Source: Callipepla californica brunnescens
Lineage: Eukaryota; Chordata; Aves; Galliformes; Odontophoridae
Length of the DNA: 64,000 nt
Direction of reading: 5' to 3'
Assembly (NCBI GenBank): GCA_023055505.1
Contig: JALIRH010000002.1
Location: forward strand, 54,680,733-54,744,732
Shown: piece after piece, positions 1 to 12,756 of the stretch
Layout: each line of letters begins with the position of its first letter
Position numbering within the stretch: position 1 is the first letter of the stretch
Translations under genes and position numbers: made by a program
The notes under the pieces: model-generated
Told to the model about the DNA's origin: nothing
What the model saw: only the letters and a program-made list of their open reading frames with translations
Databases searched by the model: none

Positions 1-3000
1 ATTTTTATCTGGAAAATGCGAGCCGTGCAAGACTGGGAATGTAACTCTGAGGCAAACTTTTATGGTCTCCAGTTTGAGGCAGATCATTTGGAACATTTGG
101 AGGCATGTGAGATCATGGCACACAAGTGTTTGCTATATTAATCAAACAGTACAATAGTTGCCTGGATACCCACATCATTTCATCAGCTGTGGTGGCCTGT
201 TACCAGTTTTCAGAAAATGAAATGCGACCCCTGAGGACTGTAATTGGGTGAGTGTAGTAATTTAGGAACGTTCGGGGGATCTGGAAAATCTGTCCAGCCA
301 ATTCGCTTACAGCCAGCCAAGGCAGAAGGGTATTTCAGCAATGAAGAGTCACGCACGGCGCCTGTTATCAGCACTGATACCCAGTACCTTCCCTTTGCTT
401 GTTTGCTGCTTGGTGCCAGTTGCGATGAACTCCAGAGTCCTAATGAGCTCAGAGATAATTTTGTTTAGTGAAGGATTAAGGCTGTGCTATAGAATACTTA
501 AAGAAAAAGAGGGAGCATAAAAAAGATAGCCAGTCCTGTAGTGGCAGAAACCATGGTGCGTTTGCAATATAAACTGCTGTCTCCTCTTACACAGAATGTT
601 TGTTGTGATACAACCTGAAACATACAGGGCAGTGATCTCATATTTTAGCAGAGGCAAAAACCCTTCGGGACTCATCCAGGCTTGTGGCATTTAGTTTAAC
701 CCGGTGTAACCTGATGCAGTTCTGAGGCAGGTAAACTGTGCGTGTGTTTTAATTACATCTGGGCTATGTAACGAGTCCAAAGTTCAGGTCAATAGAGTGA
801 TGAATTCTCTAGCCACACAGTCTTTAATACCGGCTGGACTGGTTATTAATTTTATTTATTTGTACTGTTAAAGACCTATATAATTTGTAGCTTTGATCAT
901 TTGTTTTTTAAAAGCTCAGAAATGTTCACACGCTTTTAATCAATTCATTTTCTTGGGGTAACAAACTTACTGCATGTTGTTTTAATTATTTATACTGTGT
1001 GCAATTGTTTACAAATCTCTTATTTATTCTGTTTCTAACAGGTTATCGGGCTTCCTATTTCTGTTGTAGCAGATTGCATTAGCTGTATGATATAGAAATA
1101 CTAAAGGGCAGAAGAAGACCATATGTTCTATCATAGGCTGCTTTTTAATCCCTGAAATACCAAATCATCAGCTTAATCCTTCCAGTCTACTCGATAGTTG
1201 TCTGTTATAACCCTGGAACTGGGACAGGGGACAGAAGAAGGCATACAGCCAGAACTTCTGCTAATATACATCAGGGCATTTCCACTGACTTCAGCGGTAA
1301 CATCTTTAACACCAGCTGATGTTGTGTCCCAGATCGTTCAATTCAGTGGTGTCAAAAGGAAAGGTAGAATTCTCCAAGTCTGCATTCCAGGTCAAACATG
1401 GATAACACATTATTCGTAGTAAACCAAACCATCTGAACTCTTCTGAACGCTGCTAGATGTGTAACACTGTAATATGGTTATAAAAATTTAATATGCTTTG
1501 CTTTGGAAAATGCCTCTAACATCATGTCTGAACTCTTTCAAGCAGAGTGCATCCTCCATATTGTATGAAGACTGTAAAAATGGCTATGCTCTATATTTTG
1601 ATTAGTACTCATCTAAGAAACTTGCTTCAAGGTGATTTTGAGCTGCTACTGTTTAGTTTGTTAGGAGGCTTTTCAATTGTTCCTTTGAGTGTTGCCACTC
1701 AGCTGGCAAACGCTACAGAAAGCATGGCTGGACATTTTAATTCCATTGCCAGAAATGACGTCCTTCTATGGCAATTCCAGATACAGTCAATGTCCCAGTG
1801 CCATTCCCTTGGCAGTTTACCCAGGAAATTCATAGCTGGTCCTCTTATGGGAGTCGCCTTCTCTACAGTTTTCAATGCTCATTGCAGATACTTAGTTGTG
1901 CTTCTGCAATATATGGTAATACTCCCAAGAGTTATCCTACTGCACACAATAGCATTTTGAACCAGCTTAGACCAATTCTACAGGGAGGCTGTGTCTAAGA
2001 ACATTTCAGAAGGCTCAGTATCATGCTGCAGTTCTGAGTGCAGTTTTTCAAAGTGAACTTACTTCTTCTCATTCAGGGGTCACTGACTGCATTCAAGTCA
2101 GCCTGGTGCAATGCACTGCTACTGTATGTGAGCCTCCTCTGAACAGGTTTCCAGTTTCCATTAGCAGTGTAGCCCTGGGTTACATAGCGGATTAATTCCA
2201 AAAGATGAATTTGTGTGTAGAACAAGCAGCTCTTGTGAAAGAAAGAAATCCATGAAGAATTGTCCATCTGAGGAAGGGTTGCCTAGTCTAACCATGGCAA
2301 CAAACACAACTTTATAAAGTCTGTGAAAATGTATTTTAAAACATTTTGTGAAAGCATTAATAAAAATTATGTAAGCTTTTGTATGAAGCATTGTATTGGT
2401 GTGCCTTCTTGAAAACAGCTGGGAAATAGAAAACCTGCCTTTATAACTGATTTTGTAAATACTCTCAGCCTCCAAACTGCATGTTATTTTATTGATATAC
2501 CCTTATTCCAGAAGTCAGATTTCATCGTAGCAATCCTTTCTGAACACTGAGAAGAAAAAAAAAAAAGAAAAAATTGAAAGAAGAAGATGGGTGCATAATA
2601 CATGGCTCCTCTGAGGCAGACATTGCTACAGTTATTCACAGGTTTCTGCAAAACAATATTTAGTATTCTCTATACTGGAGAAGAAAAAGACTAAATCTGA
2701 AACATCTCTCTACCCACTTCAGTGCACCAAGAACATTCCAGCTGTGATGCATGGCACTTCAAAAGTGGAGAAAATGTTATATTGGTAACAACATTAACAG
2801 TGAGAAAATTCTAACAGCTGCTTAAATTTATACTCATCAAATTAATACTCCTATCAATATACTCCACAGAACAAAAATTCTGATAGAAAGATGATAGTGG
2901 AGATTTAGGGATGAGGGAAAGAGAAGATATATTACACTGCCCTAGTAAGCAGGAGAAAAAAAATCCTAATGATTTCATAATTTTGTTTTTCATCTTTAGG

Positions 3001-3539
3001 TAAGTTTCCCATGAAAAGACTATTTTGTTAACAAATTAGATTTTCAGAATAATTCTCTGACTCTCTGATTCATTTCAGCCAATGAATTTCTTGTGAACTA
3101 TTTGCTGGATGTTTTTGAGTCAATATTTGCACAGATAATTTGATCCCCCAAGTCATATAGTATTATATTAGTGGCTTTATGCAAGACCTCAATGGAAACA
3201 ACATAAATGAGAAACCATTCCCTAAAAACACTTGTAGGCAGAAAAAAACTTCACCAGCTTGAATGTTTGCGGGAACTGTGGGCACAGATTCATGAATCTT
3301 TAGAATTTTTGCAAAGACCTTTTGAAATGTGTTTTTCTCTGCCTAGACTGACACAGATTAAAATTCTCACAGTTTTGCATTCTAAAAATGAAATACTTTT
3401 TGAAGTAAGGTGTCAAAGACTAAGACCAATGGAAAAATACAGTTCAATTCAGTAAACCTCTACTATTTAGTCTTCTGGTGATTAGTTAAGAAGAGTCTGT
3501 GTTCTCAATTTCTCCATATGTTTAAATAAGTGTATATAA
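1..3539. other. Single-copy noncoding DNA, no gene recognised
   Basis: I see no coding exon, RNA gene or mobile element here. The longest open frames (for example 1547-1960 on the + strand) resemble no protein family I know and fit chance expectation for A+T-rich DNA. Short A-rich tracts lie near 2,551-2,585. The one structured item is a pyrimidine tract ending in TTTAG followed at once by GTAAGT, at 2,981-3,006, entered separately. Confidence 0.7.
2981..3006 (+). promoter_or_regulatory. Juxtaposed 3'/5' splice-site motif (ratchet-type candidate)
   Basis: A pyrimidine-rich run (2,981-2,997, mostly T with one G, one A and two C) is followed by acceptor AG at 2,998-2,999 and directly by donor GTAAGTTT from 3,000. 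An acceptor fused to a consensus donor with no exon between them is the known signature of recursive splice sites in very long vertebrate and fly introns. Whether this strand is transcribed is unknown; this is a sequence match only. Confidence 0.35.
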
Positions 3540-4003
3540 ACAGAATCACAGGATGGTTTGGGCTAAAAGGGACCTCAAAGCCCACCCATCCCCATCCTAT
3601 GCCGTGGGCAGGGCTGCCCCCCGGCAGCTCAGCTGCTCAGGGCCCCGTCCAGCCTGGCCTTGAGCACCTGCAGGGATGGGGCACCACAGCTTCTCTGGGC
3701 GGTTGTTCCAGTGCCTCACCACCCTCTGAGTAAAGAATTTCTTCTGTGATTCTAATCTATACCTACCTTCTTCTAGTTGAAAATCCTTACCACTTGTTCT
3801 ATCTACCCCCTGATAAAGATTCCCTTCTAAGCCTTCCTGCAGGTCCCCTTTAGGTACTGAAATGTCACAGCGAGGTCTCCCTGGGGCTGTCTGTTTCACA
3901 GCTTTCCCTGCCCTTCTTTGTGGAAGAGGTTCATCCTGGTGTCCCCCCTCTGGACTTGCTCTTATGGTGGGGCCCTAGAGCTGAATGCATTACTCCAGGT
4001 GGA
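3540..4003 (-). mobile_element. CR1 LINE fragment, 5'-truncated, antisense
   Basis: On the minus strand this is the 3' part of a chicken-repeat-1 (CR1) non-LTR retrotransposon. The + strand begins with the reversed 3' terminus (AGAATCACAGGATGG) and runs through the very typical CR1 segment around GGCAGGGCTGCCCC and GGGATGGGGCACCACAG. Translating the minus strand at about 3,899-3,597 gives the ORF2 C-terminal region, with the family motif KFFTQRVVRHWN. The upper end, near CTCCAGGTGG at about 3,995, is where similarity stops. The copy is old and non-functional. CR1 elements move by target-primed reverse transcription and usually insert as 5'-truncated copies without clear target-site duplications, which fits this one. 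Confidence 0.93.
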
Positions 4004-5010
4004 GTATATTTATGTATGAAAGTTTATATATGTGCATATGTGTCTACTGGGACACATACTGGGAGGTATATATAAAATTAATTTTGTTATGAGTAGAATT
4101 TGACACTCAGCAGGTCACAGAGAAGTTTTGTGTGGTCTTTGGACTTTCCCACAAGGCTTTGTCAATACAAGAACAATCTTAAATTTATATAGAACACATA
4201 CAAAGGGACAGAGAACTTTTCTAAGTGACATTATCCAGGTCTTTGCTATTCTTGACCAACATCTCTTAGAGGTTTGTTCATAAATGTACTGACCTTCATC
4301 TTAAAACCAGTGACATTTCTGATTAGTGTCTCTTCAGAGTCTCATCTCTCCGATGAGTAGAAACCTTCTGACAATGTCTGGGCTAAGTTTATTTATGCCT
4401 AGATTTATATTCATTTGTTCTTGTCCCAGTAGCTTTAATATATGTATCTTGAGTGTCTTTCAAGTGTGTATAGCAAATGCATTTTTAGAAGCTTTGAGTA
4501 TTTTTATTTTGATAAGACCTCGGAGATAATAAAAGAGCAACTACAAGGAGCTCACAACTTATCTCACCTAAGATTTCTTCTGTGTTTTATAGCCTGCTTT
4601 TATGCATAGAAAGTTGTAGGGAAGCTCTGAGCAATACAATGCTATGGTATTCTGATGTATTCGGGCAATACAGAAATATCTAAGAGAATAAAAAGGATTC
4701 AGTCATGAATGAACCTGGTTCTTTTCTCTAGCTAATATACCCAGTTTGAGAGCAAGCAATCCCTTTCCTGTGCCTACAAACTTCCTTTTTATTGAGGCAA
4801 TTCCAGTGGACAAGGTCTCATTGCTTACCTCGTTGTGACTTCTAAGGCTTTGTGATGAGCACTTCAAATGTTATTGTCACCTAATTTCTGGATGCTAGAA
4901 TCTCAGACTTTCAGCATTTCAGAATTTAAGGAAATACAAGTTGAGAGAGGAAGTAGTGAACAATAAATCCTCTCTTTTTTTTAAGTACTGGCGCTAGCAA
5001 GCTTTTAAAA
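4004..5010. other. Unique spacer between two CR1 copies
   Basis: No gene or known repeat is seen. A small hairpin lies at about 4,038-4,059: 8-bp arms TATGTGTC and GACACATA around a 6-base loop, a size common by chance. The rest is A+T-rich sequence with scattered short runs of T, including one just before the next CR1 copy at 4,975-4,982. Confidence 0.65.
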
Positions 5011-6560
5011 TCACAGAATAGCTTAGGTTGGAATGGACCTTAAAAATCTAATTCTAACCTCCCTGCTGTGGGCAGAGCTGCCCCCAACCAGCTCAGGGTT
5101 TTCAGGGCCCTATACAACCTGACCTTGAGTATCTGCAAGATGGGACACTCAGAGCTTCTCTGGGCAGCCTGTGCCAGGACTTTACCACCCTCTGAGTAAA
5201 TAATTTTCCCCTAATATCTAACCTAATTTTTTTCTTGTTTAGTTTAGAGCCATTCCGCCTCAACCTGTCACTATCAGATCATAAAAAGCCAGTCCCTCTG
5301 CTCCTTGTAAGCTCCCCTCAAGTACTGGAAGGCTGCAATGATGTCTCCCCAGACCTTTCTCTTCTCCAGTCTGAACAAATTCAGCTCCCTTAGCCTTTCT
5401 TCATAGGAGAAGTGCTCCAGCCCTCTGATCATCTTTGTGGCCCTCCTCTGGATCTGCTCCAACAGCTCTATATCCTTCATGCATTGGGGGCCCTAGACCT
5501 TGACGCAGAACTCCAGATGGGGCCCCACGAGGGCAAATTGAAGGGGAACAGTTACCTCACACACCCTTCTGGCCACTTCTCTTTTGATGCAGCCCAGGAT
5601 ACTGTTGGCCTTCCAGGCTGCAAGAGCACACTGCTGGCTCATATCCAGTTTTTTCTCCAGCGGAACTAAATTCTGCTCCAGAAGGCTGCTCTCAATGGGT
5701 TCCTCTATCACTCTATAAACATATCTGGGGTTGCCCTGACCCAAATGCAGCATGTTGCACTTGGCCTTGTTAAACATTAGATTCTCATGTTTCCACTTTT
5801 CAAGCATGTCCCTCCCTTCTCTTGTGTCAATTGCACTACTCAGCTTGGTGCCATCATCAAATTTGCTGGGGGTACACTCAATCCCACCATCTATGTCATT
5901 GATAAAGATGTTCAAGAGCACTAGTTCCAAGGTAGATCCCTGGGAGATGCCACTCATGAATGGCCTCTACCTGGAGATAGAGCTGGAGGCAATGATCCTC
6001 TGGCTATAACCATCCAAACAATTTCTTACCCACCCTGTAGTCCACCCTTCAAATCCATACCTCTCCAATTTAGAGGTAAGAATATGGTGCAGGACCAGTT
6101 CAGAGGTCAAGGTAGACAATAACAGTTGCCATTCCTTTTCCATTGATGCCATCACTCTACCACAGAAGGTCACGAAATTGGTCAGCTCTGATCTGCCCTT
6201 GGTGAAGCCATGCTGGCTGTCTCAAATCTCCTCTTCATCTCTCATGTACCTTAACATCTATTACAGGAAGACCTTCTCCATGGTCTTTCCAGACACAGAC
6301 AAGAAGGTCACTGGCCTGTAGTTTCCTGGGTCTTCCTTTCTCCCTTTCTTGAATGTGAGAGTGCTTTTTCCCTTTCTTTACTCACCAGAACTTTGTTTGA
6401 CAGCCATGATTTTTCATATATGATGAAGAGTGGTTTGGCAACTACATCAGCTTAGGGACCCTGAGATGCATGTCATCTGACCCCATAGACTTGTACACAT
6501 CCCATTTTAGTGGGATGCTTTGGACAGACCATGATGATTCAAAGAGTGATCTTCTACCTT
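5011..6560 (-). mobile_element. CR1 LINE, longest copy in the window (about 1.55 kb), antisense
   Basis: The 3' end is at the low coordinate (reversed octamer end, AAATCACAGAAT, near 5,008-5,020), so the element reads right to left. From 3' to 5' it holds the CR1 3' UTR, the ORF2 C-terminal domain, and the reverse transcriptase palm and fingers region up to about 6,500. The block at 6,180-6,500 still matches the usual CR1 text upstream of the palm (for example GGTGAAGCCATGCTGGCTGT and the segment around TGGCCTGTAGTTTCC). The 5' limit is blurred; weak similarity may run to about 6,780. The copy is 5'-truncated and mutated. Its ORF2 remnant is entered separately. Confidence 0.93.
5274..6173 (-). 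pseudogene. CR1 ORF2 reverse transcriptase remnant (broken)
   Basis: ORF2 of CR1 encodes an endonuclease and reverse transcriptase; only part of the RT and the C-terminal domain remain. Reading down the minus strand, the block at 6,173-5,967 has SKLERYGFEGW and RNCLDGYSQR (palm region). The block at 5,957-5,493 has MSGISQGS (family: SG-PQGS) and NIFINDI. The block at 5,480-5,274 has IQRRATKMIRGLEH and LRELNLF. All three lie in one frame, separated by TAG codons where the family normally has tryptophan (TGG). The catalytic box, normally F/YADD, reads FDDG here, so the enzyme would be dead even without the stops. Length is about 300 codons against roughly 900-1,000 for a full ORF2. I infer the ancestral residues from general knowledge of the family, not from an alignment. 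Confidence 0.88.
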
Positions 6561-9500
6561 AGTTCCTGCTGAAGTTGTTTGGGCATAACTGGGGTGAGGA
6601 TATAGTTTCCTCCCTTTTACGGATTTGGATGAATTACCAGATAAGTGAATGCACCACATACCATAAAGCATTCTTCTCCCTTCTTTAGTGTCACTTCTGA
6701 TGTGATCAGGCTAACTAATTCACTCTGAACATCCATTATTGCACTGATGAGGTCTGACTGGCTGCCCTTACTGATTGACAAGAAAAAATGAGCCTTCTGA
6801 ATATGGTTCTAATCTATATTCCAGACAAAGGGGAGGGGGAAAAAGCAAGGGGAAAAATTAGTTATGTCTCTTTAAATTTTAGAAATTACAACAATTATGC
6901 CTCCAGATTTTTAATTTTCAATTTGCAGATGTGGTGCGGTACAGTGAGTCACTTGACCTCCCTAAGAAGCAATCTTGTCCTGGTGTCCTCATAGGTACCT
7001 GTGTCCATCCGGCAGAGATGTTGTAATTCAGATCTCAAGCTATGACTGACTGCTGGGCTGTGAGCTGTACTGCTTTCATGTGCCTTGTCATTTTCCCCTC
7101 CCTAACTTCAAAGACTTAGAGAAATGTGAAGGGAACAAAATCATATGGTGAATCCTGTTTATGTGGCATGGTTTAGTCATCCTTATTTACATCACTCTGC
7201 CATCTAAGCAGACCTATTCACAACCCATAGCTGTCACTTAGTCCGAACCTTAGATTACTGCTAATGTCTGCAAAGGGTTTGTTATGCAACACTACACAAC
7301 AGCACATCAAATATAAAGCCCAAGGCCAATAAAATTCAATCCAAACTGACCTAAGGACACAGACTTCCACTCTGCATGCTGATGTATTTCATTGCAACAG
7401 AAGGCAACTAACATCTTTTTTTAAATAACATGAAGTCAATTTATTTTCACACAGACTGTAATTATTACCTCATGTTTTCAAATACAGCATGTACACACCC
7501 TCCAAGAAAAGTAGTCAGGCCAGGTTTGTTTGCAAGTAGCAAAATGTTTCTTCTTTAATTTCTGTATGAAGTCATCATAGCAATTTTATAGACAGGAAGC
7601 TTTGGGTGAGGGATGGGTGATTTAATGAACAGTGAAGCATCAATAAAAGAACATCTTATCACACAGATAGGAGACAAAAATGTAAAGTTTAAAATCAAAG
7701 TGATTAACATTTAGCTGAAGTCCTGGTCTATTATTCACAATGCCATTCAGTCCCCAGTTTTCACCATCCCCCTCCCCATAGCCAGCACAGCCATCAAGAG
7801 GATGCAGTGTATGTCCTGGAGCAAGCAGAGGCTGTTCCTGAAAAACCCAATGCTGATACACAGACAGTAAGGCAGGGCAGAAGGAGGCCTGTTTCCTAAA
7901 TTAAATAGTCTCTTCATAGTTCCTAGAACAGTCGTCAGAAGTTGCTGGCACCAAGGAGCATCTCACAGATAGCTCTGCTGCATGGGACAGGTGCACCCCC
8001 ATCCTCAAGTTTTGTGAGATATAACAATTATGTCTGACCATATAAGAGGATTAGGAAGATGTGCTTTGTATGCTCTGTTACTAATACTCAGACAACCTGT
8101 ATAAACTACTGACTCATTGAGTTCTCTGATGGCCACAACAGCAAGTCAAATGATTCGAATCAAGAATTCAAAGGAGACCCTTTTTCTCCATCTATGACCT
8201 TGGCAGCCATAAAGGACAAGTGGTAATGTCAGGCACAATTCTGCAGCATGACTGGCTGCAAAGAACAGTGCCCAAATGCCACCTGGGACTTAAGAAATTA
8301 TGTTTTTCAGATGATGCTTAATAATAAAGAGCCTAAGAAGAGTTTTTCAACATGTATCATGCATTATGTAATGCACTTTCTTTCAGTTTTCAATGAAAGC
8401 TGTACCTGGTCCAGCTACGGAATTCTGTTTAACCAGTTCTAGCCTCACTAATCTTCCTTTCTGCTTTGGATTGTGATGTAGAAAGCTTCCACTCAGAAAG
8501 GCCACTCCTCCTCTGCAGCTGAGGTATTTGCTGAAGTTGCCGGTGCACAGAAGTGATCCACAGCCCCCTGTTCTGAGCATGAGGAAGAATTCCACTGTAG
8601 AAGTTAGGCTGATGAGATGAGCTCCAAATCGGAGGATAACAATGCAAATGCTCAAGAAGGGTTACTCAACAAGGGTTTCTTACATATTAAAATGTAGGCA
8701 GTGTATTCATCTGCAACACAGCCTGTATTCATGCCAAAATCAGGGTTAGATAAAGAGCCATATCCTCAGTTGTCATAACCCAAGCTGTGGTAGTTCATCC
8801 CACATGAGGAGGTGGCCCCAGGCAAGCCCACTGGACATGGCACATTTCCAGAAATACAAGCACAGTGTGAAAAAAAGTGTGTTGCAGAAGTGGAGAAGGA
8901 TGAAGTGACTGGGTGGAAGAAGAGAGCAGGGCTGCAGAGTGGGCAGCAGCAAATTCCTGGTAGTACTGACACTGCCATCGCAAAGATCTTTCTAGGTGGT
9001 TATTTACTAACTGCTCAGCACTGTGTTGTTTTTAATAAGTTATTACTTATATCTCAATAAACTGAGACATAGCAGGTAATTACTTAGTTGGCTGATTCTA
9101 TTCCCTCTCCCTTACTCCTTTCTTCAAAGAGATTTTAATGTGAAAGCCATCTTCTATGTCTCTGTGCAGTAATATACACTTGAGCTTTCAAGACCATGTG
9201 TCATAGAATATAAGAAAAAAGCAACCAAATAATAGAGAGCTGTAATTCCACTGATGGTTTCTGGTGATAAGAAAAGCTGCAGTGGCACAGCTCAAAAGGG
9301 TTTGTCACCATAACTCCAGGATCAAATTTCCTCATATTACAGAAAGATGGCAGAAAGAGTCTGCAAAGGAGACTCAAGGAGACACGTAATAAATGCCATG
9401 AAAAGAGCAATTCTTTCTCGTAGAAGAGCTTTAACGCAGTCACAAAGTGCCTAATCATGGAAGTGCTGAGTGACTTCACCCTCCCTTGAACTTCAGCGGG

Positions 9501-10489
9501 ACGAGCGGGGCTCAGCACCTTCTTGGCAGAAGCTCAGCATTTCAGAGTATCACGTCCCAAAGCAGAAGGAAAAATCATGTTCAGAACGACATGTGGCAAG
9601 GTATAAATTCCTACCTAATAAGATAAATCAGGTTATATTTTATCACTGGCATACCGAAATGAAAGAGATCGTGGACAGGACCATACATTTAAAACAACCC
9701 AGTCATTTTTCTCCTCCTGAGAGGAAACCAATGTAAGGGACATTCTAGAGTTTGAGAAGGGCTTTGACTGGCTCTAGCTTGTAGTAGCCATTTGCAGAGG
9801 CCTTTACACATCACTTCATACATAAGCCAGGCCACAAAGCTCACTCATGTCAAAGGTAAATAGCATCAGAACACATAAAAACATTTTTTCGCTCAATAAA
9901 GACTAACTCTTGGCCATGATTTCACCCTCCTCCCAATTATTTATGGTAAGAGTTTTCTACAACAAAATCTCTAGTTTTTATTTGTTTGCTTGTTTGTTTT
10001 TTGTGGTTTTTTTTCGTTGTTGTTGTAAAGGTCAAAATCAGCTTGGGACAAAAATTACATCTGAATGAGTAACCTTGGACAGGAAGGAGGTAGGATACAG
10101 AGATGGTCCTAGGGATGTCAAATGCCTTTTCAGTCTCACAGCACACAGCATACAAAGTATATGCAAAGTCCTTTACACTGAAGGAGAGAGCTCCAAGGGA
10201 GTCCAGCTTGAGCAAAGCTTATCTTTTCCCCTATTCTCTTTGGAGTGTGGGAACAAGAAATACTTGTGTTGCCTCCAGACTTGCAATTGCTTTACTATCT
10301 GGTCTTTGTACAGCTAGGTCAAGAACATCTGCTTATGACTTACCTGCTGTACCATGAAATACAAGGCAGCATCAATAAGTTAAAGCTCACATCAGCAAAC
10401 TTGGAGAAAGAGCACGCTTAGATCTTCTCCTTTTAATCAGCCGTGATGTTCAGGTGGCCCACAGACATTCTATGTTACATTTGTTATGC
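6561..10489. other. Single-copy noncoding DNA, no gene recognised
   Basis: No exon, RNA gene or clear repeat is seen. The many short open frames on both strands overlap each other and show no family motif. Weak CR1-like similarity may persist to about 6,780. A T-rich/GTT-rich stretch lies at about 9,977-10,026. Confidence 0.65.
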
Positions 10490-10510
10490 TGTACTTCTTC
10501 AAGAAGTACA
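10490..10510. repeat. 21-bp perfect palindrome with a single central base
   Basis: Arm TGTACTTCTT (10,490-10,499), one C, then its exact reverse complement AAGAAGTACA (10,501-10,510). The centre TTCTTCAAGAA contains inverted TTC/GAA triplets, as in heat-shock-factor and STAT sites. No neighbouring gene gives it context. Confidence 0.8.
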
Positions 10511-12756
10511 TGACTGTGAAGCATCCTGATAACCAAACACAAAAGGATTTGGAAAGGATAAACAAACACCCCTTCTGTCATGTTCACTATCAATTCCAGT
10601 TGCAGAATCAAGCACAGTGAGTATATGTAGATAATTTTTGAAGACCACTGTGGAAGTAGCATTAAGATAAGAGGTTTCTGGTGCTCTCATGAGGCCCTCA
10701 TCGGCAGCCTTCACAATTAGAGCAAACTGGCACTCATTACGATTTCCAGAGTAAGCAGGCCAGTGGTGTGCCATAGGGTTTTCACACAGTCCTGGAAATA
10801 TTCAAGGTTCACTCAAAACAGGGCCCACACTCATTGAAGCAACATCTAAAATGGGGTGTGTCTGAGAATATATAAGCCGTGTTGTAATCCCTCAGAAGGG
10901 CAAGTGGTGGGCATACACTCTGTGTCATCTCCACTCTCTTTCCCCAAATATTAATCTGAAGCAAATCTGAAGAATGATCTGGACAGCCAGAGATGTCCAG
11001 GGTCCAAGGTCATAAAACAATGTGTACAAACCCAGCAACAGAAAAGCTGCATGCATGAATCTTGATGAGCTAGACTGGGAAGATCTAATAAATCCAGAAT
11101 TCTGTTGAATCTCCTGGGAAACTACATCATTCTGTCTGCTATCCTCTGCTTGGGGTGAGCATAGGGAACCACATGAAGCTTAGATCACAGGTTTTGTTCA
11201 AGCACCTCTTGTTTCTTGGCCATTCAAACCATATGAATTTTTCTGTCTTTATTAGGAGAATTGCAGTATTCCTGATTTTGGTTTTGTTGTTTTTTTTTTT
11301 TTTTTTTCCTCTTCTTTCGTCTGAAAGCTCGTTTGATTCATTTTTTTTTTCCCTGTCATATTCTGAGCATTTCTGTGACTCATAGATGCTCTGCATCGTA
11401 GCCCGGTTACTCATTAACCAAAAGCTGTTCCTCAAGTTTAGTAAAATAAGCTGTACATCCTTCTCTATCCTAAATGCTAGTGTAACTTACGGATACTGGA
11501 AATCCATCTTCTGGAGTCACACTTCATTTTCTGGTAATGAGCTGTAGGGTCTGTGCTCTGGACTGCCTCTCACTGATTGCTAAGGTGCTAACGTTAAAGA
11601 ATCTGGTATGCCCCATAAAACCACACAGTTGTAAATAGAGAACCTTTCCCACTGAGCTATCTTCATAAATGAAGTTGCTGTAGCAAGCTTTTCCAAGAAC
11701 TTGCAGTCCCATATGCTGTAGTTAAACTGGAATAATGATTTACAGTGTATGAAATAACCTCCTAAAGCTGAACTTTTGGGATTGCACAAGGGACTGTTCA
11801 TCCACATTCCAGGTTTGATTGCTCAAAATTTATCTTAATTATGAGAGGCTCAATTAGAGTGAAGAGAGAGGGACTGAGAGAGTGAGAGTGAGCGATATTA
11901 GAGCTCTACGCTGGATGACTGACAGTGACATAATGCGATCAAAAATGAACATGTCGCTGCATGGCATTTAAGCTGGCCCCATTCTTTGGGCAGGCCTGAA
12001 AGGTCTGCTTGGTTCTGCTGCCTTTTGCAGGTAGCACAATAGGTAAAGAAGTGAGGATACACTCTGCAGACACACAGCTGTATTGTTGCTTGAGTAACTA
12101 CAGCTATTTAAGCAACAAGACTCCACAAGGAAGAGTGACACTGCGCTGTAAAAGCATGCCTGTGGTGCACTGAGAGAGAGGATTAGAAAAATAAAAATTC
12201 CCTTAACTATCCAGCTTGAGCAGGGATAGAATATGTCACACTATGCTTTCCCCAGCAGATTCAGAGTGCTCCCCATAGAAAGGGATAATTGTAGTGTGGT
12301 CCCATCCAGCTTCTTCAGAGGCTTGTTGTCCCAACGTGTTTGTTTTTTTTTTTTCCCATTTTATTGTGCTAAAAATGAGTGATTCACCTGACATTACAGA
12401 CCAGATGACAAAGAGCCTGCAGACATCCTGGACACAGAGCAGTGAAGTCACAGAGCAGTAGGAAGAAAACAGGAGGAAAAGACACATGCAACGGTGAGAT
12501 CATTCAGTTAGTCATCACAAGCACGCACTCATGGTGTCGGAACATTTTTTAGAAAATGTAGCTGAGTGAAGCAGAGAAGAAGCTATTCTACATTGTGGTG
12601 ACCTTTGAGGCTCTCCTTAGCAGTGTGAGTACTCAGCACTTGTACCTCTCTGGCAGCACCACCTGAGCAGTGCAGACCAGCCTGCCTCCAGCAGGGTCTT
12701 CAGGCTGTGTTTGGGACAGACTGGGAACAGCTGGTGCGGTCCTCATTATTTCCATG
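10511..12756. other. Noncoding DNA with a poly(T) run and a conserved-looking block
   Basis: No gene is recognised. An 18-base T run lies at 11,290-11,307 and shorter T runs at 11,340-11,350 and 12,342-12,353. The part at about 11,810-12,030 looks like conserved noncoding DNA: it keeps CpGs (TACGCTGG, GCGATCAAAA, GTCGCTGC) and has homeodomain-type cores (TTAATTAT, CAATTAG). A pyrimidine-rich acceptor-like string ends in TTTTGCAG at 12,030. These are impressions from composition and motifs, not from alignment. Confidence 0.5.

Noticed and set aside
1547..1960. 137-codon + strand open frame
   Set aside because: About the maximum length expected by chance in this composition. It has no family motif, and an overlapping frame is also open.
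5412..6009. + strand open frames across the CR1 copy
   Set aside because: They are antisense to the CR1 ORF2 and have no protein features of their own.
10338..10343. Minus-strand donor CAG/GTAAGT as a ratchet point
   Set aside because: The donor is good, but the preceding sequence on that strand lacks a proper pyrimidine tract.
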